Shown here piece by piece: positions 34,947 through 44,385 of a stretch of 63,403 bases of DNA. The notes beneath the pieces were generated by a model. It was not told where the DNA came from, searched no databases, and saw nothing but the letters and a program-made list of their open reading frames with translations. The stretch covers positions 1-63,403 of the forward strand of contig JAOUOP010000049.1 in NCBI GenBank assembly GCA_029880325.1. The letters are read 5' to 3'. The DNA is from Myxococcales bacterium. Lineage in GTDB: Bacteria > Myxococcota_A > Polyangia > Polyangiales > JAFGIB01. The first letter of the stretch is position 1, and every line of letters starts with the position of its first letter. Both the position numbers and the translations under genes were made by a program.

Positions 34947-37900
34947 CTACTGAAGCCGGCTCAGGGCCTGGGTCGCCTCGCTGTCGTCGGGCACGAGCGC
35001 GAGCACTTCCTTCCAGGTTTCGATGGCGCTGGGGCGGTTCTTCAGCTCGACCTCCCACAGTGACGCGATGCGGCGTAGCAGGCTCGGCTTGTCGTTTTCG
35101 TCGGCGCGGTCGAGTCGCTCTTGGTAGGCCCTAACCAGCTGTTGATAGCGGCCGGCGGCCTTGAGGCTGGCGAAATACGCCTCGCTGGCTTCGGTGTCGT
35201 CAGGGTCGATGTCGAGCAAGTCGCGGTAGACTTCGGCGGCCTTGGCGGGTCGGCCCAGGTGGGTCGCGTTGAGGCGACCGCGGCGCTCCAGCAGCAAAAG
35301 GCGCACGTCCTGGTCGGTGGCGCGCTGCAGGCAGCGGCTGAGGTGGGCGTCAAGGGCGTCGAGCCGCTTGATGCGCAGCGCGGCTTTTTCCAGGGCGTCG
35401 TAGATGTCGAGGTCGTTGGGGAAGGTGGCCGCGCCCTGCTTGAGCGCGTCGAAGCAGCCGGCGTCGTCGCCGAGTTCGTTGTGCAGCAGTTGCGATGCGC
35501 GCAGCACCAGCATGGGGCCATAGGGCTCGCCGCACTTGGGGGCCAAATCCATGTGGGCGCGCACCAGGGTTCGGCGGGCGTCGTCGCGACCGAGTTCGGG
35601 GCGCGTCTTGTCGAGCTCGCGGGCCAGGTCTTCGATCTGCGCCGCGATCTGCGGGTGGTCTTCGGTCAGCGCAAGCGCACGTGCCATGTTCAGCATCGCT
35701 TGTTCCCGATCCTGCAGGCCCAGGTCGGAGATGCGCGCGGCACGCAAGAGATATTTGGCTTTGTGTTCGGCGTCGGTGGAGCTGCGGTAGAGGTGTTCGT
35801 AGATCCAAAGTAACTCGGAGTTGCTGTCGGCCCGGGTGGCCAGCGCCTCGGCGCGTTCGAGGAACTCGACCCGCTCGGGGTCGAGCTTGCAGATCTCCAG
35901 GACCCGCTCGAGCGCGGCAGAGGGATCGTTGCTGAGCTTCTCCAACAGGTTCGCGTGGCGCTCGAGCAACTCGATTTTGGCTTCCCGCGTCTTGGCCGCC
36001 TGCACCAGGCGACCGTAGACGCGCCATAGGCGTTCACCGGCGCCCGCGGCCAGCGCCAGCCGGTCGATGTCGTAGAGCAGGCTGCGGTTTTCCATGTCTG
36101 CAGCCAGGGCGCGCAGGGCCGCTTCGAGGGCTTCGGCCGGTTGGTCGAGCAACTCGTCGTAGACGCGCGCGGCCTTCATCCAGTCGCGCGAGGCCTCGGA
36201 ACCCTGCTTGGCCTGCTGGGCGCGCATGACGTAGAGGTTGGCCAGCGGGCGCTGAAGCTCGGCTCGCTTGGCCAGCTCGTAGGCCTCCAGCTCGGCCCGC
36301 TCGTCGCCGGCCATCACCAGCGGCGCCAGCCGCGTCCAGGCGCCTTCGGTGTCGCCCAGGCGATTGAAGGTGACGTGCGCGGAGGCGAAGGCCGCTTCGG
36401 TTCGCGCTTCTTCGCTCTCTTCGTAGGTGGCCAACGCATCCAGGGTGGCCACCAGTTCCTCGTAGCGCCGGGCCTTGTCGAGGTGCGGCCTCAGGCGGCG
36501 CAGCGGTGCCGGGTTGCCGGGGTCGGCCTGGGACCAGGCCAGCAGCGCCTCGGCGGCGCGCGTCGCATCGTCGAGCACGTCCTCGTAGAGATCGGAGAGG
36601 CGCTCGGCGATCTCGGCCTGGACCGCCAGGTCCGCTGTGATCAGCAGCTGCCGCTCGAGGGCGAAGGCCAGTCCCTTGTGGTCTTCGGCGGTTTCGCAGG
36701 CGACGATCAGCTCTTCGATAGCCGGCGCAAATTCGGGGTCGAGGTCGTCGACGATGTAGCGCAGGACTTCGATGGTCTCCTTTTGGCGTTGCAGTCGATC
36801 GCCGAGCAAGAGCGCGCGCTCGAAGAGCACATCGCGCTTCTCGGTGTCGTCCTCGAGACGATTGGCCAGGCGACCGAGCAGGTCCGCGAGCTCTTCCGGG
36901 TCGTCCATGCGCGTGGCGATGCCGCGGAGAAATTGCAGCGCTTCGGCGTCCTCGCCGGCTTCGAGCACCTCGCGCCAGGCCTCGGCAGCTGCCAATTCGT
37001 CGCCCAGGGGGCCGCCCAGGATGCGCGCGCAGCGGCGGAAGAGTTCGGCGCGCAACGATCGGTTGTCGGTCTCTTCGGCGCGGTCTCGCAGCAGCACGAT
37101 GAGTTCGTCGAAGCGCTCGGCCGCCGTGTAGAGTTCGGCGAGGTCGTCGAGTTTGCTGTGCTCGAAGGCCAGGCGCGTCAGCAATGCCGTGGCGCGCTCG
37201 TCGCCGGCCTGCAGCAGCGGCGCCGCGTGCGCGAAGGCGGCATCGGGGTTGTCGAGCTGATCGAGCGCGAGCTTGGCCGCGCTCAGGCGCGCATCGTCGC
37301 GCAGCGCTTCGTCCGGCTCGCGACCGATGATGGCTTCGAGCTGGATGAGGAGATCCCGATGCCTGCCGGCGTCGGTCAGCAGCGGGACCAGCCTGTGGCG
37401 CGGCTCGAGGGCGTCGGGCTCCAGTTCGACCCAGCGCTCCAACGCGGAGACCGCCTTGGTGTCGTCATCCAGGGACTCGCTGTAGAGGTCGGCCAGGCGC
37501 TGCAGCAGCTCGATGCGGCTCTCCCCGTCGGTCTCCCGGGCCAGTACGCGCTCCAGGGCCGAGGCCAGGGTGCGGTCGTCGCCCGCGGACTCGCTGGCGC
37601 TGACCAACTCGTCGATGGCCGGCTCGAAGTCCGCATCGAGCTGATCGAGGATCTGACACAGAAGCGGGATCGCCTCGGCGTGCTGCAAAAGGCGCGTGTT
37701 GAGCAGGCGAGCGTATTCGTAGAGCAGGTCGCGCTTTTCCTCGGCGTTTTCCTCGAGCGCCACCAGTCGCTTGAGGCTGCCGGCCAGAACATCCATGTCG
37801 TCGCGGCGCACGGCACGCGAGCGCAGGAAATGCAACGCCTCGTGATCCTCGCGCACGTCGAGCAGCTCCGACCAGGCCGCCGCTGCGCCCTCTTCGTCGT

Positions 37901-40900
37901 CGAGTTCGTTGGCGGTGGTGCGCGCAATGCGTCGGTACAGTTCGACCTTGGTGCCCTCGTCTTTCTCTTCGGTCACGCGCTCGCGCAGCAGGTCGATCAG
38001 GCGTGCGTGGCGACCGGTCTCGCCCAGCATGGTGTAGAGTTCTTCGAGGCGCCCCCCTTGCTGCGCCAGCTGATGCAGCAGGGCGTCGGCCTCTTCGTCG
38101 CCTTCGGACAGCAGCGGAAGCATGCGCTCCCAGGCCCCGTCGCGATCCTTGAGGGGGCCGGCCGAGAGGCGCGCGGCGGCGATGGTGGCCTCGATGCGCT
38201 GGGTGGGGTCGGGCTCGAGTTCGGAAAGCGCGTCGAGGCAGGCCAGTAGCTCACGGTGCTTGTTGCCGGCCTCGAGCAGCGGGCGCAGGCGCCTGAGGGG
38301 CTCGGGGTTCTGGACGTCGGCCTCGCTCCAGGCAGTCAGGGCGCGCGAGGCCCGCTTGGGATCTTCCAGATCGAACTCGCAGACGTCGGCCAGGCGTGCG
38401 GCGAGTTCGGCTCGGGTCAAAAGTTCGGTGGCGTTTTGGAGCAGGCGTTCGAGGGTGTCTGCGAGGGTGCCGTGGTCGCCCGCGCTCTGGCTGGCGCTGA
38501 GCAACTCGTCGATGGCGGGCTCGTAGTCCGGATGCTGACTGGTCAGCTGCTGCAAGACCGCAATCGCGCCCGGGGCGTCGCTGAGTCGGGTGTTGAGCAG
38601 GCGGGCGTGCTCATAGAGCAAGTCCCGCTGCTCGAGCGGGTCGGTCTCGATCGCCGCCAGGCGCTTGAGCACCGAGGCCAGGCGCGCCGGATCGTCGCGC
38701 CGCAGGGCCACCGACTGCACGAAGCGCAGGGCATCGACGTCCTCGCGGATCTCGAGCAGCTTTTCGTAGGCGGCGGCCGCCCCGTCCTCGTCCTGGTCGT
38801 GCTCGATGAGCAGGATGGCGATGCGTCGGTAGAGGTCAGCGCGCGTGGCGTCGTCGTTCTCCTCCTCGACCCGCTGCCGCAGCAGCTCGAGCAGGGTATC
38901 GACGCGGTCGGTGCGCTCCAGCAATCCGTAGAAGGCGTCGTAGCGCCCGGACTTGGCTGCCAGTTGACCCAGGGCTTTCTCGGCCCGCTCGTCGCCTGCT
39001 TCGGCCCAACCCTCGAGCCGCTGCCATGCGCCATCGACGTCGCCGAAGTTCTCGTGGGCAAGAGTCGCTGCCTCGATGGCGGCATCGGCGCGATCGGTGT
39101 CGTCGAGATCGAGCCGCGTTAGCGCGTCCAGGGCCGACAAGAGTTCCTTGAAGCGGCGCTTCTTTTTGAGGTGCGGCAACAGGCGCCGATGGGGCTCGGC
39201 CTCATCGGGTTCGTACTCGGCCCACTTGTGCAGCGCGCGGATGGCGCGGGCCGGATCGTCGAGCGAGCCTTCGTAGAGGTCGCTCAGGCGCCGGGCGTGC
39301 TCCAGCCGTTGCTCCAGGTCTCGGGTCGTGCCCATGCGGGCTTCGAGCACTTCGGCCAGGCCGCGCTGGTCGTCGGCGGCGTCGCAGGCGGCGGCGAGCT
39401 CGTCGAGCGCCGGATCAAACTCGGGGTCAATCTCGCTGAGAATGGTAACCAGCTCGACGATGGCTTCCTCGGGCCGCCCGAGGCGTGTGCGCAAAAGGCG
39501 CGCGCGGTCGTAGAGCAGGTCGCGGCGCTCTTCCATCTCGTGCTCGAGCCCCGCCAGGCGACCGAGCACATCGGCCAGCTGCTCGGGGTCGTCGAGTTCG
39601 AGCGCCCTTTGCTGCAATGCCTCCAGCGCTTCCCGATCCTCGCGGATCGACAGCACCTGATTCCAGGTTACGACCGCATCTTCGAGTTCGCCGAGGCGCT
39701 CCTGCTGCAGGTGGGCGATGCGCCGGTAGAGTTCGATCTTGGCTTCAGGCTGCTTTTCGACGATCGAGCGCTCGCGCAGCACTTCGATCAGATCTTCGTA
39801 GCGGTCCTCGCGTTCGTAGAGGGCGCAAAGGGACTGCAGGTACTGGCCGTTTTCGGGAGCCAGATCCGCGGCCTGGGCCAAAAGGCCCGTCGCGCGCTCG
39901 ACGTCGGAGAGTTCGCGTTCGGCGATCTCCGCCATGCGCGCGAAGATGGGGGCCGCTTCGGGGCCGCCGATGGCCACTGCCTGGCGGTCCAGGGTCGACA
40001 GCAGGCGCTCGAAGTTGTGGCTCTGCTCGTCCAGCCGAGCCATGTGGGCGAGCACGTCCATGTCCCGGGGCGTGATCTTCAGCACGCGCTCGTAGCTGGC
40101 GTAGGCGGCGTCCGGATCCTGCAGTTGGCGATCGTGGAGTTCGGCGATCTGCATCAGCAGCGGCAGCTGTTGGGCCTTGCCACGGGCTTCTTTGACGCGC
40201 TCTTCGAGCAGCGGTACCGCTTCGTCCGCCCGCCCCAGCTCGAGCAGGTCTTCGAGCAGGGTGTCGCGGGCGGCCCGGTCGTCGGGTTTGAGCGCCACCA
40301 GCTCGCTGAGCGCGGCGGCGGCGGCGGTGCGGTCGCCGCGCTTGTCGCGATGCAGGGTGGCGAGCCGTCGCAGCATCGGCAGCTTGGCTTCGGCGCTGGT
40401 GGCGCGCTCGGCCTCGTCTTCGAGCACTACCGTCAGCTCGTCCCAGCGCCCGGCCCGCTCCAGCAGGCGCTTGATCGCCCGCGGGGCGTCGTTGCCGTCA
40501 GGTTCGAGCTGCTGGAAGGTGGTCCAGGCCGCCACCGCACCGTCGACGTCCTTGAGCCGCGCTTCGAACACGCTGGCCGCTTCGCGCAGCCGTGTCAGGC
40601 GCGTGCGAAGCGGTAACTCTGAGTTGTCTGCGCTGCGCAACAGCAGCTCGGCCCGCTCGCGGTGGGCCTGGCGTCGGCGGAAGTGGCTGTCGAGGTAGGC
40701 GAAGGCTTCACGGTCGCCGGGGTCGAGCGCAATGAGCTGCCGGTAGAGGTCGGCGGCTTCGTCCTGACGGCGCTCGCGCGCGCACTCGCCGGCCATGCGG
40801 CGCAACTCCTCGGCGGAGCCCAGCGGCGAGGGGGCCGAGACGGTGCGGTCGATGTCCGCGACCGGCGAAGGCGCCGCCACCGTGCGCTCGCGGTCGGCCG

Positions 40901-42623
40901 GCGGAGGGCGCGTGGAAGGGGCGGATGACGCGGGCTCGCTCTGCCGTTGCCCCCAGGCTTCGAGATCGTCGGCGAGCTCCTGCGCCGAGGGGCGCGCGCT
41001 CTCGATCACGGCATCCGGGCGGGTTCCCGAGGCTTCGCGCAGGGATTCGATCAGCCCCACCTCGCCCACCTGGGTGTGGTCCTTTTCGTCACTGACGCGC
41101 TGTCCCGTGCCCAGGTCGGCGGTGGCGCGGGTGTCGGTCGCCCCTGGGAGTTCGGTGCGGGGGGGGCCTGACGCAGGTGGCTCTGGAGCAGGTGGCTCTG
41201 AAGCAGGTGGCTCTGAAGCGGGAGGCTCCGACAGTGGTGCTGCTTTTCGGGGGCGCGGCCCCGCGTGGGTCGCTCGCGCCGAGCGGTCTTCGTCCAGCTC
41301 AGGATGCTCCAGCTCCGGCTTTTCCCGCGAGCGCATCAGCAGCTCGGCGCTGCGCCGGCGGCTGACCGGGCGCAGCTCCACGGTGGAGCGGGTCGCGCCG
41401 AAGGGCGGCTCGGAGATCGCGTGCGGCGGCGCGTCGGAGGGGGCCGGGTCGGACTTCAGTAGCTCGGGGTCGTCGAGTTCGGGAAGCTGGTGGCGCAGCT
41501 CCTCGAGCAACTCGGCGGCGCCACCGTGGCCGGCGTCGACCGCGGGCTGCAGGCAGTAGATGGCGTCTTCGATCTGGTCCAGGCTGGAGTAGGCGCGGGC
41601 GAGCTTCACGCGGCGCCGGTCGGCGGCGCGACCGCTGGCACCGGTGGCCAGGTAGGCCACCCAGCGGGCGGCCAGGGTGGCGTGTTCTGGGCCGCCCTCG
41701 ACCAGTCGTTCCAGCTCCGAGAGCGCCTGCTCGTGCTGCGGGGCATAACCCAGGGCGCTCTCCAGGTAACTCTGGGCCTCCCCGGGCGGCAGGGCGCCGG
41801 CGATCTCGCAGAGCAGGTCGGCGACTTGCTCGTAGTCGCCGCGGGCGGTGCGCGGGTCCAGGCCCTCAGCGCGCTGGGCCAGCAGTGTGGCCAGCTCGTA
41901 GGCCGCGTCGATGTCGCCGGGGGCGCTGGCGCGGCTGCGCTGCAGGGCGGCGACGGCGCCGTCCAGGTCGCCGAGCTGGTCGCGGTAGACGCCGGCCAGC
42001 TCCAAGAGCAGCTGCGACTTGCGTTGGGGATCGGTTTCGGCGGCAACCTCGCGGTCGAAGAGTTCGCAGGCGGCACGGTAGTCGCCGGCGGCCTGGCAGA
42101 TCTGGCGCGCGTCGTAGGCGGCCCGCGCCAGGCTCGGGTCGAGATCGAGGGCGCGGCGAAAATGGTGCAGCGCCTCGTCGGGGGCGTCGAAGTGGGTGCT
42201 CCAGAGCTGGCCCAGCCGATAGCGCAGTGCGGCCAATTCGCTCGCCGCGACGCCCAGGTCGGTCAGGCTCTGCAGCTGCTCCTGCAGGAAGTTGGTGAGC
42301 TTGTGGTAGTCGCCCTGCCTCTCCCACAGCGTCTGAAGCGCCTCGGAGGCATCGGTGTTGTAGGGGTAGCGGCGCAGGGCTTCCAGGTAGTGGGCCTCGG
42401 CCTGCTCGAGATCGCCCAGGTGCTGACTGAGCAGGTCGCCGACCTCGGCCAGGGCGCGACTGGCGCCTTCCGCGTCCGGCGTCCAACTGGCCCAGCCCGA
42501 CAGCAGGTTGGCCAGCGAAGCGTGATCCCCGCGCTGCCTGTAGGCCGCTTTCAGACGTTCGTAGGCGTCCGCGTCAGCGGGGTTATCGCGCAGCCGCGCG
42601 GCCAGTGCCTCCGCCGATTCCAT
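34947..42623 (-). CDS. Giant TPR-repeat protein (2558 residues)
   Basis: The largest gene here. Residues 1-~400 are TPR-like helical repeats (MESAEALAARLRDNPADADA...). Residues ~400-600 are a Ser/Pro/Glu-rich linker including (SEPPA)n. From ~600 to the end the protein is again all TPR-like helices (HEL-type). Within this, a ~299-residue super-repeat recurs four times; its start is marked by DELAAACDAADD, DELLSASQSAGD, DELVSASESAGD and EELIVACETAED at about 39400, 38510, 37610 and 36715. There is no signal peptide or membrane helix, so it is likely a cytoplasmic scaffold. Similar very large TPR proteins are known in myxobacteria; their function is unclear. Confidence 0.88.
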   Translation of the reverse strand: MESAEALAARLRDNPADADAYERLKAAYRQRGDHASLANLLSGWASWTPDAEGASRALAEVGDLLSQHLGDLEQAEAHYLEALRRYPYNTDASEALQTLWERQGDYHKLTNFLQEQLQSLTDLGVAASELAALRYRLGQLWSTHFDAPDEALHHFRRALDLDPSLARAAYDARQICQAAGDYRAACELFDREVAAETDPQRKSQLLLELAGVYRDQLGDLDGAVAALQRSRASAPGDIDAAYELATLLAQRAEGLDPRTARGDYEQVADLLCEIAGALPPGEAQSYLESALGYAPQHEQALSELERLVEGGPEHATLAARWVAYLATGASGRAADRRRVKLARAYSSLDQIEDAIYCLQPAVDAGHGGAAELLEELRHQLPELDDPELLKSDPAPSDAPPHAISEPPFGATRSTVELRPVSRRRSAELLMRSREKPELEHPELDEDRSARATHAGPRPRKAAPLSEPPASEPPASEPPAPEPPASGPPRTELPGATDTRATADLGTGQRVSDEKDHTQVGEVGLIESLREASGTRPDAVIESARPSAQELADDLEAWGQRQSEPASSAPSTRPPPADRERTVAAPSPVADIDRTVSAPSPLGSAEELRRMAGECARERRQDEAADLYRQLIALDPGDREAFAYLDSHFRRRQAHRERAELLLRSADNSELPLRTRLTRLREAASVFEARLKDVDGAVAAWTTFQQLEPDGNDAPRAIKRLLERAGRWDELTVVLEDEAERATSAEAKLPMLRRLATLHRDKRGDRTAAAAALSELVALKPDDRAARDTLLEDLLELGRADEAVPLLEERVKEARGKAQQLPLLMQIAELHDRQLQDPDAAYASYERVLKITPRDMDVLAHMARLDEQSHNFERLLSTLDRQAVAIGGPEAAPIFARMAEIAERELSDVERATGLLAQAADLAPENGQYLQSLCALYEREDRYEDLIEVLRERSIVEKQPEAKIELYRRIAHLQQERLGELEDAVVTWNQVLSIREDREALEALQQRALELDDPEQLADVLGRLAGLEHEMEERRDLLYDRARLLRTRLGRPEEAIVELVTILSEIDPEFDPALDELAAACDAADDQRGLAEVLEARMGTTRDLEQRLEHARRLSDLYEGSLDDPARAIRALHKWAEYEPDEAEPHRRLLPHLKKKRRFKELLSALDALTRLDLDDTDRADAAIEAATLAHENFGDVDGAWQRLEGWAEAGDERAEKALGQLAAKSGRYDAFYGLLERTDRVDTLLELLRQRVEEENDDATRADLYRRIAILLIEHDQDEDGAAAAYEKLLEIREDVDALRFVQSVALRRDDPARLASVLKRLAAIETDPLEQRDLLYEHARLLNTRLSDAPGAIAVLQQLTSQHPDYEPAIDELLSASQSAGDHGTLADTLERLLQNATELLTRAELAARLADVCEFDLEDPKRASRALTAWSEADVQNPEPLRRLRPLLEAGNKHRELLACLDALSELEPDPTQRIEATIAAARLSAGPLKDRDGAWERMLPLLSEGDEEADALLHQLAQQGGRLEELYTMLGETGRHARLIDLLRERVTEEKDEGTKVELYRRIARTTANELDDEEGAAAAWSELLDVREDHEALHFLRSRAVRRDDMDVLAGSLKRLVALEENAEEKRDLLYEYARLLNTRLLQHAEAIPLLCQILDQLDADFEPAIDELVSASESAGDDRTLASALERVLARETDGESRIELLQRLADLYSESLDDDTKAVSALERWVELEPDALEPRHRLVPLLTDAGRHRDLLIQLEAIIGREPDEALRDDARLSAAKLALDQLDNPDAAFAHAAPLLQAGDERATALLTRLAFEHSKLDDLAELYTAAERFDELIVLLRDRAEETDNRSLRAELFRRCARILGGPLGDELAAAEAWREVLEAGEDAEALQFLRGIATRMDDPEELADLLGRLANRLEDDTEKRDVLFERALLLGDRLQRQKETIEVLRYIVDDLDPEFAPAIEELIVACETAEDHKGLAFALERQLLITADLAVQAEIAERLSDLYEDVLDDATRAAEALLAWSQADPGNPAPLRRLRPHLDKARRYEELVATLDALATYEESEEARTEAAFASAHVTFNRLGDTEGAWTRLAPLVMAGDERAELEAYELAKRAELQRPLANLYVMRAQQAKQGSEASRDWMKAARVYDELLDQPAEALEAALRALAADMENRSLLYDIDRLALAAGAGERLWRVYGRLVQAAKTREAKIELLERHANLLEKLSNDPSAALERVLEICKLDPERVEFLERAEALATRADSNSELLWIYEHLYRSSTDAEHKAKYLLRAARISDLGLQDREQAMLNMARALALTEDHPQIAAQIEDLARELDKTRPELGRDDARRTLVRAHMDLAPKCGEPYGPMLVLRASQLLHNELGDDAGCFDALKQGAATFPNDLDIYDALEKAALRIKRLDALDAHLSRCLQRATDQDVRLLLLERRGRLNATHLGRPAKAAEVYRDLLDIDPDDTEASEAYFASLKAAGRYQQLVRAYQERLDRADENDKPSLLRRIASLWEVELKNRPSAIETWKEVLALVPDDSEATQALSRLQ

Positions 42624-42786
42624 GGGCTCCTATGCATAGGAGAGGCGAGCGCTCAATTCAATCGACACCGCACCGCCCGGGCTCCGAAAAAGCGCATTGT
42701 TTCCAAGGCTTGGCGAGCGCCCGGGGCGATGCGGGAGGCTTATCCCTCAGTGTGATGAATTGTGCGCACGCTCTCGCTTTTCGTGG

Positions 42787-44085
42787 CTACTCGCTGCAGA
42801 CCGGCGGCAGATCGTTTTTGGGTGCATCGGTGATCTCGACCGCGCTGGCCACGTACTTTTGGACCGTGCGGTAGGCGTTGCAGGCCGGCAGTGTGCTGCT
42901 CTCGCCCAGCGGGTCGCAGCACTGGCCGCCGCTGGTGGCGCCCTGGGCCGGATCGAGCGGGGAAGTGGGCGCCCCGTCGCTGCAGTCGACGTCGGTGGGG
43001 TAGCCGGCCTCGCCGTTGATGTTGTCCTTGACGCCCAGGTGGCAGCCCCACAGGGCCTTGTCCTCGTCGCTCTCGGGGCACAGGCTGTCGGGCAGCTTCA
43101 GCCAGGGGCAGTCGGCGTCGCCCGGCGTGCAGCGCGGCACGGCCAGGCAGTCCAGGTCGCGATTTGCGTCGGTGAGAATGCCGAAGGCCAGCAGCTGGCA
43201 GTAGGTCTGGTTGATGTCGTCGGCGATGTCGGTGGTGTTGGGCGCGAGCGGCGAATAGCTCACGAAGCTACCACCGGTGATCCAATTTTCGCCGTCGCGC
43301 GAGCCCATGCAGTCCATGCCCGCGTCGCTGGTGTCGATCTCGACGATGTCGAAGCCCTGGCTACCCAACTCCCAGTCGATCTCGTTGGTGTCGGTGCGCA
43401 GAAAGGGGCTGTAGGTCACGTTGCGGTTGGGGTTGTCGGCGAAGGGAATCGTCTGGCGGTCGCGTCCCTCGGCGTCCGGGTTGACCTCGGTGTCGACCTC
43501 GACGCCCGCCCAGCGTCCGCCGTCGCTGAGGCCCTCGCGCGTGGGCGCGGCGCTGTCGCCGTAGAAGCTGTAGGTGCCGTCGCAGTTGTAGCGGCCGATG
43601 CCGATCTGGCTCTTGCCGGGTCCGGCCACGTACTGGCCGCCTTCGCGCGGGAAGGTGAAGCGCCACAGCAGGCACTGCTCTCCGCTGCAGGTCTGGGCGC
43701 GGTTGGCCGCCAGCATCAGCAGCGGAGGTAGACCGATGGTGTCCGGGTGGTTCTGCACCTCCACCAGACTCAGGCGGTACTCCAGCACGGCCGGGTCGTC
43801 GGGGCCAAGCATCTCGACCTTGGCGGCGTTCGAGGAGCGCCGGCAGCAGAGGTCCTTTTGGGCGCACTCGCCGTCGAAGGGAACGCTGGCGGGGCAGTCG
43901 AGGTTGATGTCACCCGGGTTGATGCACAGCTCGCCGCCGTTGCCGCTACCGCCATTGCCACCGCCGTCGGGGGTGTCTTGGCCGCCGCTGCCGCCGCTCG
44001 GGCCGTCGGTTGAAGAGTCGTCGCCGCAGCCGCTCGTGGCGAGCAGGCAGGCCAGGGTCATCACAAGCCAGTTGGATCGTTTCAT
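42787..44085 (-). CDS. Lipoprotein of unknown function, Cys-containing
   Basis: 432 residues from MKRSNWLVMTLACLLATSGC (lipobox TSGC); the frame is open further upstream, but that part is MITE sequence. A Ser/Gly/Asp linker follows, then a domain with many Cys (CINPGDINLDCPASVPFDGEC, KDLCCRRSS, CCDPLGESS). The text is compatible with a secreted binding protein of the myxobacterial type, but I know no named domain. A GAGGGA ribosome site lies 4 bases before the ATG. Confidence 0.75.
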   Translation of the reverse strand: MKRSNWLVMTLACLLATSGCGDDSSTDGPSGGSGGQDTPDGGGNGGSGNGGELCINPGDINLDCPASVPFDGECAQKDLCCRRSSNAAKVEMLGPDDPAVLEYRLSLVEVQNHPDTIGLPPLLMLAANRAQTCSGEQCLLWRFTFPREGGQYVAGPGKSQIGIGRYNCDGTYSFYGDSAAPTREGLSDGGRWAGVEVDTEVNPDAEGRDRQTIPFADNPNRNVTYSPFLRTDTNEIDWELGSQGFDIVEIDTSDAGMDCMGSRDGENWITGGSFVSYSPLAPNTTDIADDINQTYCQLLAFGILTDANRDLDCLAVPRCTPGDADCPWLKLPDSLCPESDEDKALWGCHLGVKDNINGEAGYPTDVDCSDGAPTSPLDPAQGATSGGQCCDPLGESSTLPACNAYRTVQKYVASAVEITDAPKNDLPPVCSE

Positions 44086-44113
44086 GGGTCCCTCTGCAAA
44101 GGGTGGGGGCGCA

Positions 44114-44230
44114 GGCCCAGTCATCTGTGTCGGTAGTTCTGGGTAAATTCGAGGAGATAGCCCGAAGGGCGGTCGACGCGTCGAGGGCCGTCGGGTTTTG
44201 CCCAGAATTACCGACACAGATGACTGGGCC
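44114..44230. mobile_element. Palindromic MITE-like element, copy 3
   Basis: Inverted repeats (44114-44147 and 44197-44230), beginning GGCCCAG-TCATCTGTGTCGG, match the TIRs of copies 1 and 2 with few changes, around a longer centre. The flanks are CCAG and CTGG instead of CTAG/CTAG, either mutated duplication or palindromic extension. It lies 29 bases upstream of the lipoprotein start at 44085, in its promoter or leader region. The rest of 44086-44385 has no gene. Confidence 0.82.
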
Positions 44231-44385
44231 CACGGTCGAAGGCAGAACAGGTAACAGATTGGCCCGGGCCATCCAATGACCACCGCATGTTGTGGGGTGG
44301 CAGTCGTGGGCGGCGTGGCGGGAGGAATCAGAATTCGGATACGCATTCCCTGGGGGCGGTATGCGTACCGCGGCCATGCAGGCTT

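Noticed and set aside
36141..38249. 702-residue plus-strand open frame
   Set aside because: Antisense shadow of the giant TPR gene; long only because of GC-biased codon structure.
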